From contig NZ_JADMJN010000002.1 in the NCBI RefSeq assembly GCF_018780565.1, positions 186,001 through 250,000 on the forward strand: a DNA stretch of 64,000 nt, in the 5' to 3' direction. This stretch comes from Rhodoferax sp. Its GTDB lineage: Bacteria > Pseudomonadota > Gammaproteobacteria > Burkholderiales > Burkholderiaceae_C. The position numbers and the translations under genes were made by a program. The notes below the pieces were generated by a model. That model was not told where the DNA came from and did not search any database. It worked only from the letters and a program-made list of their open reading frames with translations. Shown one piece after another: positions 51,905 through 61,645 of the stretch; within the stretch, counting starts at the first letter, position 1, and each line of letters begins with the position of its first letter.

Positions 51905-53425
51905 ATGGTTACCAGAATCGTTGCCCAAAAAGCCGCCAAGAAGGCCACCCGTCAAGTGGCCGCCGCTGTCAACGGCACGCTGGGGTTGACGGGGGAGCGC
52001 ATGAGCAAGGTCGACACGGCCTGGTTGCGCATGGATTCCGCAGCCAATCTGATGATGATCGTCGGTGTCTGGATACTCAAGCCGGGCGTCAGTCACAAGG
52101 CGGTTTGTGAGCGCATTGAAGATCGCCTGCTCCGCTACCCGCGTTTTGGCCAGCGTGTCGAGCAGGATGCCGCAGGCGCCACCTGGGTCATGGATCAGGA
52201 CTTTGATATCAAGCGCCATGTGGTGGTCGAAAAGCTGGCGCACAAGTCCAAGGGGCATGAGCAACAGGCCTTGCAGGATCGCCTGGCCGCACTCGCCATG
52301 CAACCGCTGGACATGCATTACCCCTTGTGGCAATTTCATTTGGTCGAGCACTACCAGGGTGGCTCCGCACTGATGGTGCGCATTCATCATTGCATTGCCG
52401 ACGGTCTGGCCTTGGTGGCCGTGACGCAGTCGCTGGTGGATGGCGGATCCCTGCCGCCCCTGCACATCCCCAAGCATCCCCCTCATGGCGGGCTGGAAGG
52501 GGCTGAGGACTGGATTGCCGACACCCTGATCAAACCCATGACGGAAGTTGCAGTCAAGGCGCTGGATGCAGCCGGTCATGGCGCTGCCAATGCCCTGGAA
52601 ATGATGACCGAGCCGCAAAAAGGCGTTGAAAAAGGTCTGGCCGGTTCGGTGGATCTGGCGAAGATGGCCTACCAGGTGATCCGTGATGGTGCCGCGCTGG
52701 CGCTCATGCCGGATGACTCACACACCCGGCTCAAAGGCATTCCCGGGTCAAGTAAACGCGTGGCCTGGTGCGAACCGATTCCGCTGGAAGAAGTCAAGGC
52801 GGTCAGCAAGGCCTTGAACTGCTCAATCAACGACGTCCTCCTGAGTTGCGTCGCGGGTGCCATTGGCGAATACCTGCGATCGTTTGGCGATGACACGGCG
52901 GGCAAGGAGATTCGGGCCATGGTACCCGTGAACCTGCGCTCGCTGGAGGACCTGTACAAGCTGGGCAACCGTTTCGGCCTGGCACCGGTGGTATTGCCCA
53001 TTGGTCTGGACAACCCGGTGGAGCGTGTGTACGAAGTGCGTCGCCGCATGCGCCACATGAAAGGCAGCATGCAGCCGCTGATGGCCTATGGCCTGCTGGC
53101 CGTGGCGGGTCTGTTGATCAAGCCGGCGCAAGACGCCATGCTGAGCCTGTTTTCCAAAAAAACCACCGCCGTCATGACCAATGTTCCGGGACCGCGCGAG
53201 AAGCTCAAGTTTTGCGGCGCAACGATGGATCAAAGCCTGTTTTGGGTACCCCAGTCGGGCACCGTCGGCCTGGGCGTCTCCATACTGAGTTACGGTGGTG
53301 GCGTTCAGTTTGGCATCATGAGCGATGCGACGCTTTGTCCTGAACCCCAGAAAATCATTGATGAATTTGAACCGGAATTCGCCAAGCTGGCCATGGTGAC
53401 CCTGATGTTGCCTTGGGGCGAGTAG
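51905..53425 (+). CDS. Wax ester synthase / diacylglycerol acyltransferase (WS/DGAT)
   Basis: The ~506-residue protein has the condensing motif HHxxxDG as HHCIADG at ~161-167, and the C-terminal family markers (FGLAPVVLPIGLDNP; MTNVPGPREKLKF). The N-terminus (residues 1-30) is basic and Ala-rich. It esterifies fatty acyl-CoA with alcohols or diacylglycerol to make wax ester or triacylglycerol. AGGAG ahead of ATG 51905 supports the start. Neighbouring acyl-CoA-binding, patatin and phasin genes fit neutral-lipid storage. Confidence 0.92.
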   Translation: MVTRIVAQKAAKKATRQVAAAVNGTLGLTGERMSKVDTAWLRMDSAANLMMIVGVWILKPGVSHKAVCERIEDRLLRYPRFGQRVEQDAAGATWVMDQDFDIKRHVVVEKLAHKSKGHEQQALQDRLAALAMQPLDMHYPLWQFHLVEHYQGGSALMVRIHHCIADGLALVAVTQSLVDGGSLPPLHIPKHPPHGGLEGAEDWIADTLIKPMTEVAVKALDAAGHGAANALEMMTEPQKGVEKGLAGSVDLAKMAYQVIRDGAALALMPDDSHTRLKGIPGSSKRVAWCEPIPLEEVKAVSKALNCSINDVLLSCVAGAIGEYLRSFGDDTAGKEIRAMVPVNLRSLEDLYKLGNRFGLAPVVLPIGLDNPVERVYEVRRRMRHMKGSMQPLMAYGLLAVAGLLIKPAQDAMLSLFSKKTTAVMTNVPGPREKLKFCGATMDQSLFWVPQSGTVGLGVSILSYGGGVQFGIMSDATLCPEPQKIIDEFEPEFAKLAMVTLMLPWGE

Positions 53426-53428
53426 CCG

Positions 53429-54202
53429 TCAGTCTTCCAGCTCGACCCGGGCCATTTCCACGTCCAGCCGCTCGGTGGCATCCATGGGGTGCGTGGCGGC
53501 GGCTTTGCGGTAAAGCCGCGTGGCATCCCCCATCATCTTGTCGCCTTCAAGCATCAGCATGGCATTGGCATATTCGATCATGCCAATGACGGAGTCGAAG
53601 TTCAACTTGAGAGCCTCCTGAAACAGGCGCAGACCCGTATCTTTCTTGGCGCCGTAGGTCATGCTGCCAATGAGCGATCCCACCTTGTCAATCACCTCGG
53701 CATGAAAAGTGCCCAGTGCGATGTGCGCATCCGCATGGTTGGGCTCCAGCTTGATCACGTTTTCCAGTGAGCCCTTGACCTTGGTTCCCAAACCCTGAGC
53801 CAATGCCTTGGCCACGCTGATGCCCTGGCTGTAGCGCCCCAGAGCGTAAGCCTGCCAGTAATGGGCGTTGACGTTGCCGGGGTCTTTTTCCGCCTGGGCG
53901 CCGGCGCGACGGGCCACCTCCATGAAAAGGTCAAGGCGAGCCTTCTCTTTTTTCTCAAGGTAGGTGGCATAAATGCAGGCAGCCTTGTTGGCAACCGTGA
54001 GACCGGCGCCGCCAATTCTGAGGCCCATGTCCATGGCCTTCTGGAATTCACCGCTGTGGAACAGCGCCCAGGCTTGCAACACGTTGATGTCCTGGGGCAG
54101 TGGCTCGGCATCGCCTGCGTGTAGACGAGCCCAGTTTTTCCTGACACTGTCGACATCAAAAACATAGTCGCCTACGTAAGGAAAGGCGGTCCATTGGGCC
54201 AT
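53429..54202 (-). CDS. TPR-like protein of unknown function
   Basis: The ~257-residue protein starting MAQWTAFPYVG shows repeated alpha-helical pairs with TPR spacing (ALFHSGEFQKAMDMGLRIGG, AYALGRYSQG, HADAHIALGTFH, GMIEYANAMLMLEGDKMMGD). It has no signal peptide. It is probably a scaffold for protein contacts. It lies on the minus strand between WS/DGAT and TetR genes and is not related to either by sequence. An in-frame start at 54235 is less likely. Confidence 0.78.
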   Translation of the reverse strand: MAQWTAFPYVGDYVFDVDSVRKNWARLHAGDAEPLPQDINVLQAWALFHSGEFQKAMDMGLRIGGAGLTVANKAACIYATYLEKKEKARLDLFMEVARRAGAQAEKDPGNVNAHYWQAYALGRYSQGISVAKALAQGLGTKVKGSLENVIKLEPNHADAHIALGTFHAEVIDKVGSLIGSMTYGAKKDTGLRLFQEALKLNFDSVIGMIEYANAMLMLEGDKMMGDATRLYRKAAATHPMDATERLDVEMARVELED

Positions 54203-54224
54203 CGTTGTCTCCTCTGCCTGGTTT

Positions 54225-54887
54225 TTATTTTTCACCGTTATTGTAGGCGCCCACCAGTTTGAGCAAATGCATGCGCTGGGCCGGTTCCAGGTATGGCACC
54301 AGCAGGTTCAACACGTGTTGCGCCCCCCGCAGCAAAGCCGACTGCGCGTTTTCCGGTTCCAGCGCCTTGCGTGGGTCGCGGACGTATTCAAAACTCAACC
54401 AGTAGGTCAGCACGACCACCATGCTGGTTGCAGTGGCCTCGACCTCTCGCGAATCGATCTGCACCGAACCGGCGCGGCTCATTCCGTCCAGCAGTGCTTT
54501 CACCGCACGCGTCTTGTTCTTCAGCACTGCCTGGAAATGGGTTTCCAGGCGCCGGTTCTTGCTGAGCAGGTCATTCAGGTCGCGGTACAAAAACCTGTAT
54601 TGCCAGATCAGTTCGAACAGGGTGTGCATGAAGAACCAGGCGTCCTCCACATCGCGCACACCGTCACTGGCGTTAAGCAGTTCGTTGAGGGCCCGCTCAT
54701 ACCTGTCAAACAGGGAGTTGATCAACTCGTCTTTGGCCGGGTAATGGTAGTAAAGGTTGCCCGGGCTGATGCCCAGTTCGGCAGAGATCAATGTGGTGGA
54801 CACATTGGGTTCTCCAAAACGGTTAAACAGCTCCAGCGTCACTTCCAGGATTCGCTCGGCCGTTCGCCTGGGGGCTTTTTTTACCAT
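54225..54887 (-). CDS. TetR-family transcriptional regulator
   Basis: The ~220-residue protein has the N-terminal helix-turn-helix RTAERILEVTLELFNRFGEP, LISAELGISPGNLYYHYPAK and an effector domain rich in helices. GNLYYHYPAKDELI is typical of TetR factors that respond to acyl-CoA or lipids. The start at 54887 overlaps the end of the patatin gene by seven bases, suggesting coupling. It may repress the lipid cluster. Confidence 0.9.
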   Translation of the reverse strand: MVKKAPRRTAERILEVTLELFNRFGEPNVSTTLISAELGISPGNLYYHYPAKDELINSLFDRYERALNELLNASDGVRDVEDAWFFMHTLFELIWQYRFLYRDLNDLLSKNRRLETHFQAVLKNKTRAVKALLDGMSRAGSVQIDSREVEATATSMVVVLTYWLSFEYVRDPRKALEPENAQSALLRGAQHVLNLLVPYLEPAQRMHLLKLVGAYNNGEK

Positions 54888-56140
54888 GCGGGGTGTTCCT
54901 TGTGGGCTGCGGACCGCACCACATGGCCCAGATCGTCCATGATTTCCTGCAGGTTGGCAATGGCCCGACCGACCTGGGTGGGGGCTCTGGCAGGGCCGCA
55001 CAGGTGCCGTTTGGGATCATCCAGTGCCTCATGGTGCAGCGTGATACCGTGGCGCCACAACTTTTCTGCCAGACCCGTCTTGCGTGAGCGCAGCATTTGC
55101 CGCGTCTGCTGGTAGGCGTGCTCGGCCAGATAGCGGCGTTGGGCGTAACTGAAGGTATTGGCCAAATACAGTTCGGGATCGCGGTGATCCGGTTCAATCA
55201 GGATGATGTCGGTGTTGGGGTAATTGCGTTCGTACTGTTTCATGCCCAGCACCATGCGCGAATGGATCATGGAGCGAAAGGTCTGGCTCAACACCGCCGG
55301 CAAGCCACCGTCCACAATCCTGGGAATATGCTGCCGTTTGGGGGGAAGTCCCCGCAACATCACTTTCGCCACCTGGGGCGCCGTCGCGTCGAAAGGCACC
55401 AGCGGGTTCAGGCAGAGCAAAAGATCAACGCCCTCGTCCAAGGCAACCGATGCATGAAGGGTTTTCTTCAAGGCGCCGTCAACATAGTAGTTATCGTCGA
55501 TCTCCACCGGTGGAAAAAGACCGGGCAGGGCCGCGCTGGCCTGGACCGCCTGTGAAATGGGAACGTGATCCCACCCCGGCTTGCCAAAAGGCGCCGCCTC
55601 ACCGCTGTCCAGATTGGTGGCCACCAACGTCAGTTTTGTCTTCAGCTTGCGGAAGTCGTTGGTACGGCCTTCGCGAGAAAACAGATCGCTTAACTGGGTA
55701 TGGATTTGCTCGCTGGAGAACATGCCCGCGGGCAGTGCGGGTCCGAGCAACTCCAGGGCGTGGGTCAATGACTTGCGACCTGCTGTGACTTGCCACAGGG
55801 CAGACAGCAGCAAGCCAGGCAGCATGATGCCGCGACGCACGAATTCACCGTAGGCCGGCACCAGCAGTCCGGACGGGTCAAAAATATCGGACGGCTTGCC
55901 CGTGTTCTCGTTTTCGATGAATGCCGCACACAGGGCGCGAGGTGAAATCCCGTTCGCCAGACCGGCGGCAATGAACCCGCCTGCCGATACGCCCACATAG
56001 TGCTGCAGCTTGGTGAAGTCGAGACCGTTGAGCGACTCTTCCAGTGCGCACAGTGCACCGATTTCATAGATGGCACCCAAAGGGCCGCCTCCCGCCAAGG
56101 CCAGGGCAATTTTGGGCGGCTTTGATGTTTTACGATTCAT
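54881..56140 (-). CDS. Patatin-like phospholipase
   Basis: The ~419-residue protein has the oxyanion motif GGGPLGAIYE at ~17-26, the nucleophile GVSAGG (Ser52) and the dyad Asp in YVDGALKKT. It is a serine lipase/acyl hydrolase of the patatin family; relatives include PHA-granule-linked and membrane lipid hydrolases. A terminator lies just upstream of its start between it and the phasin gene. ATG 56140 (MNRKTSK) is chosen over 56206. Confidence 0.91.
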   Translation of the reverse strand: MNRKTSKPPKIALALAGGGPLGAIYEIGALCALEESLNGLDFTKLQHYVGVSAGGFIAAGLANGISPRALCAAFIENENTGKPSDIFDPSGLLVPAYGEFVRRGIMLPGLLLSALWQVTAGRKSLTHALELLGPALPAGMFSSEQIHTQLSDLFSREGRTNDFRKLKTKLTLVATNLDSGEAAPFGKPGWDHVPISQAVQASAALPGLFPPVEIDDNYYVDGALKKTLHASVALDEGVDLLLCLNPLVPFDATAPQVAKVMLRGLPPKRQHIPRIVDGGLPAVLSQTFRSMIHSRMVLGMKQYERNYPNTDIILIEPDHRDPELYLANTFSYAQRRYLAEHAYQQTRQMLRSRKTGLAEKLWRHGITLHHEALDDPKRHLCGPARAPTQVGRAIANLQEIMDDLGHVVRSAAHKEHPAW

Positions 56141-56211
56141 AAACGCAAAGTGTAGAGGTGATAGGTAAATCGGTATGCTGCATCGCAGCACGAGTTCAAG
56201 ACTCAAATATC

Positions 56212-56238
56212 AAAAAAGGGCGCCTAGGCGCCCTTTTT
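56212..56238 (-). terminator. Bidirectional terminator after the phasin gene
   Basis: AAAAAGGGCGCC and GGCGCCCTTTTT form a perfect stem around TA. It separates the phasin unit from the patatin gene; both are on the minus strand. Confidence 0.85.
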
Positions 56239-56300
56239 GAAGGATGCTTCTTCGCAGCGTGCAAAGAAAGCTTCACCAGGGGGTTCCAACCAACTCAGGG

Positions 56301-56921
56301 TTAGGCCGGAGTCGCAGGTGTGGCCGTTTTGCGGGACGCTGGGCGTTTGGTGGCTGGCTTGGCCACAGTGTTGACCTCCGTCTGAGGCGCGGCATTGACG
56401 ACCGGCTTGGCAGTCGTCGTCTTGCGGGCCTTCTTTGCAGCAGGCCTGGAAGCCGTTTTGGGAGCTGTTTTGGGAGCTGTTTTGGGTGTGGTTTTGGCAG
56501 TTGTGTCTTTGGTTGACAGCCTTTGCACGCTCTTGTTCAGTTCTTCAATGCGGGCGATCAGTGCGTTCACATCCTTGGCCGAGGGCACGCCCAGTTTGTT
56601 CAGGGCTTTGGCCACGCGTTCTTCAAAAATGCTCTCCAGCTTGTCCCATTGGCCAGATGCCTTGGAGGAAATGTCCGTGGCCATATGGGTCATTTTGTTG
56701 GTGGCTTCCGAAATTTTCTCTTCCGCAACCGACTGCGTCTTGCGCTGCAGGCTCACGCCTTCCTTGACCAAGGCTTCAATGGCTTTGGTGCCTTCCGCCT
56801 GCGCCTTGGTAAAAGCGCCCAGGCCCGCCTGCCAGATTTGCTGAGCCGAGTCTTTGACCGAGCCGCTGAGTTGAATGCCCGGTTTTTTAGATGTTTTTGA
56901 TTTTTGCAGTTTTGTGACCAC
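56301..56921 (-). CDS. Phasin-like PHA-granule protein with Lys/Ala-rich tail
   Basis: The protein has ~206 residues if it starts at GTG 56921 (MVTKLQKSK), which is preferred because AGGAG sits seven bases ahead; an ATG at 56966 adds 15 residues. The first ~140 residues are the amphipathic phasin/PHA-system helix bundle (IWQAGLGAFTKAQAEGTKA, FEERVAKALNKLGVPSAKDV). The tail repeats PKTAPKTAPKTA and ends RPASRKTATPATPA, resembling histone-H1-like tails. It likely coats PHA granules; the basic tail may tether granules to DNA, as PhaM/PhaF do. Confidence 0.87.
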   Translation of the reverse strand: MVTKLQKSKTSKKPGIQLSGSVKDSAQQIWQAGLGAFTKAQAEGTKAIEALVKEGVSLQRKTQSVAEEKISEATNKMTHMATDISSKASGQWDKLESIFEERVAKALNKLGVPSAKDVNALIARIEELNKSVQRLSTKDTTAKTTPKTAPKTAPKTASRPAAKKARKTTTAKPVVNAAPQTEVNTVAKPATKRPASRKTATPATPA

Positions 56922-57228
56922 GGGAGGCTCCTGATAAAAGTTAAATCGCTTATCCGCAACTGACATGCTTGTGCCGATGCCGCGAAACTCAATGTACAGC
57001 CTGCACTCTAAAGCGCGGCTGTCTCCGCGTGTAGGTGGGGCTTTCTAAATCTGCGCTCGGCCATGGATTGACCGGATTGCTTGACGGCGAAAACTTGACC
57101 TTGCTTTTGATCGCCTATCAACGCTCCGCGATAATGATTCAAGGCGTCGGAGCAATCGGTGTGTGAGCTCCACAGCGCCAATGGACTTTGGAGATTTGGC
57201 GGCGCGTTTTGCCCCAACTTTTTGGGCT
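56922..57228. other. 307-bp region without a convincing gene
   Basis: This stretch between the phasin start and the transposase tail has an 82-codon minus-strand frame (57008-57253), just past the transposase stop; it has no recognised feature and could be the tail of the same insertion element. No clear inverted repeat end was found. Confidence 0.4.
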
Positions 57229-57567
57229 TCATTGGCCCGCTTTGCGCCCCCATGGACGTATCTGTGCCATCAGCCGTTGACGGCTGAGATAGATGTTAGT
57301 CAGTGAAAGTACTGTGAATGCTCGAGTCACGTTCTTCTGCAGGCCCCGGTGGCGCACCTTGCCAAATCCCCAAAGGCGCTTGACCACGCCAAGGACGCGT
57401 TTTACCCGTGCCCGAATCCGCGACTTGTTGCGGTTCTTTGATTTGAGTGCTTCGTTCGAAACACCGTTGCGACGGGTGCATTGATTGGTGAAGTCGTGCG
57501 CGTCGGGCGCTGTACTGTGGATCAAGTCCTTTGGGCTGGCGTAGGTTGAGCTGTCATACAGGCGCTG
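57229..57567 (-). pseudogene. IS5-type transposase C-terminal remnant, catalytic Glu lost
   Basis: On the minus strand the segment reads YDSSTYASPKDLIHSTAPDA, RNKSRIRARVKRVLGVVKRL, WGFGKVRHRGLQKNVTRAFT and IYLSRQRLMAQIRPW, the end of IS5-group transposases. The N-terminal two thirds are missing. In the RVEHVFGVVKR block that normally carries the last catalytic Glu, this copy has RVKRVLGVVKR, so Glu is replaced by Lys. The frame is open but cannot code for an active enzyme. Confidence 0.8.
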
Positions 57568-57615
57568 CTTTTTGCTATGCAAACAGTGTGTTACTTGTTG
57601 AACGCATCGGTTCAA

Positions 57616-58056
57616 TCGCGACGCCCCAACACTTCACATGTGATGGAGCAATAGTAAGGCCATTCCCACTACAATTAGCAAAAATCCCAGTGAGTTCGTT
57701 CCGAATGTAGACGGTCTATTCGGGGCGTGGCTTATGTTTGGCGCAGCAATTCAGGATTTCAAAGGGGCGCTATTGGGCTGTGCCTGTGGACTCAGACCAT
57801 CCGCAATTGTAAGTCAAATTGGAAGCTCGAAATTGGCCGGTGATGCTTCCGCATGGTAATTTGGTGTGGCGTCACATAAAGGTCCATGACCTTGATCGAT
57901 CGTCTCAGGTGTTTGCATGGAAAGCAGTGCTTCAATTCGTGTGAATAGTATATTTGGTCGTCAGTTGACGGACAGCCCTATAAGTAGTCATACGAAACGT
58001 GTGGTCGTGTAGTTTTTCGCGTTGCCAATGATGAGGTATTGGGTTCAGGGAGTTAA
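57616..58056. other. 441-bp low-GC region ahead of the dehydratase gene
   Basis: No gene or strong terminator is seen. The region is AT-richer than the neighbours and may hold the promoter of the following gene; no clear -35/-10 pair with 16-18 bp spacing was found. It could include the deleted front of the insertion element, but no inverted repeat was identified. Confidence 0.4.
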
Positions 58057-59931
58057 ATGCAAAATAAAGTTTTAGCGTGGCCGCGTTGGGTCAAGCGTTC
58101 TGTGGTTGTCGTGCTGGATGTGCTGATGGCACTGGCTGCGACTTGGGTGGCTTTCACGCTTCGGTTGGATACGGTGGATTGGCCGTCTGGCGCTCAATGG
58201 TGGGTCTACGGACTGGCACCGGTATTGGCGGTGCCCGTATTTGTCAAATTTGGTTTGTACCGGGCTATTTTTCGCTATACAGGTCAGGCTGCGTTGCAGG
58301 CTACCGGTCAGGCTGTGGCCGTGTATGGCTTTGTTTTGCTGGTGATTTTGGTGTGGCGCCAATGGCCAGGCGTGCCGCGCAGTTTGGGCGTTCTGCAGCC
58401 ATTGGTGTTTCTGCTGATGGTTGGGGCGAGCCGGGCCGTCGCGCGGTTTTGGCTGGCCGATTTAGGCCGAGCCCAAGGAGACACTGAAGGTCGGTTGTTG
58501 ATTTTTGGAGCCGGTACGTCCGGGGTTCAAACTGCTTCGGCGTTGGGCGTGTCAGGGCAGTTCGTGTTGATTGGTTTTGTGGACGATGATCCTGCAAAGA
58601 TTGGCCGCAGCATCAATGGCATTCCTGTTTTCTCAATGGCTCAGGTGCCTGGTGTGGTGGCAGACCAAGGTGTGACGGACATCCTGCTGGCCCTGCCCAG
58701 TGCTTCGAGAGACCGGCGCAACAGCATTATCGACAGCCTGCGCTCTTGCCCGGTTCATATTCGCACCCTGCCGGCATTTGGCGATTTGGCGAGCGGTCGT
58801 GTCACTGTCCAGGATATTCGCGAACTGGATGTGGAGGACTTGCTGGGGCGCGATCCAGTGCCGCCTGATGTCGAACTGTTGGCGCGTGATTTGGCGGGGC
58901 AGGTGGTCCTGGTGACCGGGGCTGGCGGCAGTATCGGCGGTGAACTGACGCGGCAAATCGTGCTGCAGGGGCCGCGCCAGTTGCTGCTGTTGGATCACAA
59001 CGAGTTCGGCTTGTACAGCATCCACCAGGAATTGCAGGGAATCTGCGTTGGCCGCGGCTTGTCGGTCGAATTGGTGCCGCTGTTGTGCAGCGTTGCCAAC
59101 TACGCACGCCTGCGCTCCATCTGCGAGGTTTATCGCCCGGCCACGGTGTACCACGCAGCGGCTTACAAGCATGTGCCGATGGTAGAGGGCAACCCGGGCG
59201 AAGGTGTTGCAAACAATGTATTTGGCACGCTGAACATGGCTCTTGCGGCGCGGGATAGTGCCGCCAACCGTTTCGTGCTGGTGTCCACAGACAAGGCGGT
59301 TCGACCCACGAACGTGATGGGGGCCACCAAGCGCATGGCTGAACTGGTGTTGCAGGCCTTGGCCGCAGACTCGCTGCATACCTGCTTCACAATGGTCCGT
59401 TTTGGCAATGTGCTGGATTCGAGTGGCAGTGTGGTGCCCCTGTTTCGCCGGCAACTGGCAGCGGGGGGGCCGCTGACGGTCACGCATGCCGATGTCACCC
59501 GCTATTTCATGACCATACCGGAGGCGGCGCAGTTGGTGTTGCAGGCAGGGGCCATGGCCAGGGGCGGTGATGTGTTCGTGCTGGACATGGGTGAGCCTGT
59601 GAAAATCATGGACCTGGCACGTGGGATGGTGCAGCTGTCTGGTCTGACTGTCCGGGACGAAGCCTGCCCAACGGGCGACATTGAAATAGCCATCACCGGC
59701 CTGCGTCCGGGCGAAAAACTGTATGAAGAGCTTTTGATTGGGGACAACCCGGAGCCTACCGTTCACTCTCGCATCATGAAAGCGCATGAGCCTTTTGTGC
59801 CGTGGGTGCAATTGAGCGAGGAGTTGAAATCGCTTGAAACCGCCGCCCGGCTTGACGATGACGCGGCGATTAAAGCGTTTCTTCAGCAGCATGTACATGG
59901 CTATCAGCCAAGTGAATTGCCGGCAATCTGA
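58057..59931 (+). CDS. WbpM/CapD-type UDP-sugar 4,6-dehydratase
   Basis: The 624-residue protein has about four N-terminal membrane helices, a first nucleotide-binding-like fold (GRLLIFGAGTSGVQTA at ~146), and a second, catalytic Rossmann domain (VLVTGAGGSIGGELTR from ~285). The active site reads STDKAVRPTNVMGATKRMAE with Met in place of the SDR Tyr (Met421, Lys425), the known WbpM-type variant. It starts N-acetylated sugar nucleotide conversion for O-antigen or capsule. No other polysaccharide gene is visible here; an IS5 remnant lies directly upstream. Confidence 0.92.
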   Translation: MQNKVLAWPRWVKRSVVVVLDVLMALAATWVAFTLRLDTVDWPSGAQWWVYGLAPVLAVPVFVKFGLYRAIFRYTGQAALQATGQAVAVYGFVLLVILVWRQWPGVPRSLGVLQPLVFLLMVGASRAVARFWLADLGRAQGDTEGRLLIFGAGTSGVQTASALGVSGQFVLIGFVDDDPAKIGRSINGIPVFSMAQVPGVVADQGVTDILLALPSASRDRRNSIIDSLRSCPVHIRTLPAFGDLASGRVTVQDIRELDVEDLLGRDPVPPDVELLARDLAGQVVLVTGAGGSIGGELTRQIVLQGPRQLLLLDHNEFGLYSIHQELQGICVGRGLSVELVPLLCSVANYARLRSICEVYRPATVYHAAAYKHVPMVEGNPGEGVANNVFGTLNMALAARDSAANRFVLVSTDKAVRPTNVMGATKRMAELVLQALAADSLHTCFTMVRFGNVLDSSGSVVPLFRRQLAAGGPLTVTHADVTRYFMTIPEAAQLVLQAGAMARGGDVFVLDMGEPVKIMDLARGMVQLSGLTVRDEACPTGDIEIAITGLRPGEKLYEELLIGDNPEPTVHSRIMKAHEPFVPWVQLSEELKSLETAARLDDDAAIKAFLQQHVHGYQPSELPAI

Positions 59932-59989
59932 CACACAGGGGGATGGTGCTGTGGGCGAGGCAGAACATGCGGCACAATTTACACCTTGA

Positions 59990-60907
<918 letters not shown>

Positions 60908-60910
60908 AAA

Positions 60911-60964
60911 GCTACGTTCTTTATAGCGCCTCAGGCAATAACTACGAGGGCTGGTGGCCTGTTT
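60911..60964 (+). repeat. Dispersed 54-bp element, copy B
   Basis: It starts GCTACGTTCTTTATAGC, has GGCAATAA at 24-31 and TACGAGGGCTGGTGGCC at 33-49. It ends directly against the ATG of the response regulator at 60965, so it forms that gene's leader. Confidence 0.8.
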
Positions 60965-61642
60965 ATGAGACTTCTTCTCGTTGAGGATGATGTCATGGTG
61001 GCCAGCGGCATCAAGCTGGGGCTCACCGATGCCGGCTATGCCGTGGACTGGGTGGGCAGCGCTGAGCGTGCCCTGGAGGTTGTGCGATGCGAGACCTTCG
61101 ACGCCGCCATCATCGACATCGGCTTGCCGGGCATGGATGGCCTGGCCTTGACCCAGCGCCTGCGCAAAGATAGCCATGCTATGCCCGTGCTGATTCTCAC
61201 GGCCCGAGATGCGCTGAACGACCGTGTGCAGGGCTTGGACAAAGGCGCTGATGATTACATGATCAAGCCCTTCGAGTTGCCCGAGTTGCTGGCGCGCTTG
61301 CGGGCACTTTTGCGTCGTTCGCAGGCCGCTACCTCATCGGTGCTGAGTTTTGGGCCGCTGGAGCTGGATACCGCCACAAGGCTTGCCTGCGTCCGTCCAA
61401 GTGGTCAGCCCGTTGAGTTGGGCCCGCGCGAGTGGACGGTTATGGAGTATTTGCTTATCCATGCGCCCAAGCCGGCCAACAAGGACAAATTGCTCCAGGC
61501 CCTGACTGGATGGGACAAGGAAATCACCCCCAACGCGGTGGAGGTCTACATCTCGCGACTGCGGGGCAAGTTGGAGCCGCATGGGATCGCGTTGCGCTCG
61601 ATTCGTGGCTTTGGCTACCGGCTTGAGATGGCCGTCGATTGA
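60965..61642 (+). CDS. OmpR-family response regulator (TctD/QseB-like)
   Basis: The 225-residue protein has a receiver domain with acceptor Asp51 (IIDIGLPGMDGL) and conserved Lys (YMIKPFELP), then a winged-helix DNA-binding domain (GPREWTVMEYLLIHAPKPAN, VYISRLRGKLEPHGIALRSI). It is an OmpR/PhoB-type transcription factor. The histidine kinase gene follows with a three-base gap, so the two are co-transcribed. The leader is a repeat element. Confidence 0.94.
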   Translation: MRLLLVEDDVMVASGIKLGLTDAGYAVDWVGSAERALEVVRCETFDAAIIDIGLPGMDGLALTQRLRKDSHAMPVLILTARDALNDRVQGLDKGADDYMIKPFELPELLARLRALLRRSQAATSSVLSFGPLELDTATRLACVRPSGQPVELGPREWTVMEYLLIHAPKPANKDKLLQALTGWDKEITPNAVEVYISRLRGKLEPHGIALRSIRGFGYRLEMAVD

Positions 61643-61645
61643 CCG

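Noticed and set aside
57008..57253. 81-codon minus-strand frame after the transposase tail
   Set aside because: No recognised motif; may be insertion-element debris, so it was not called a gene.
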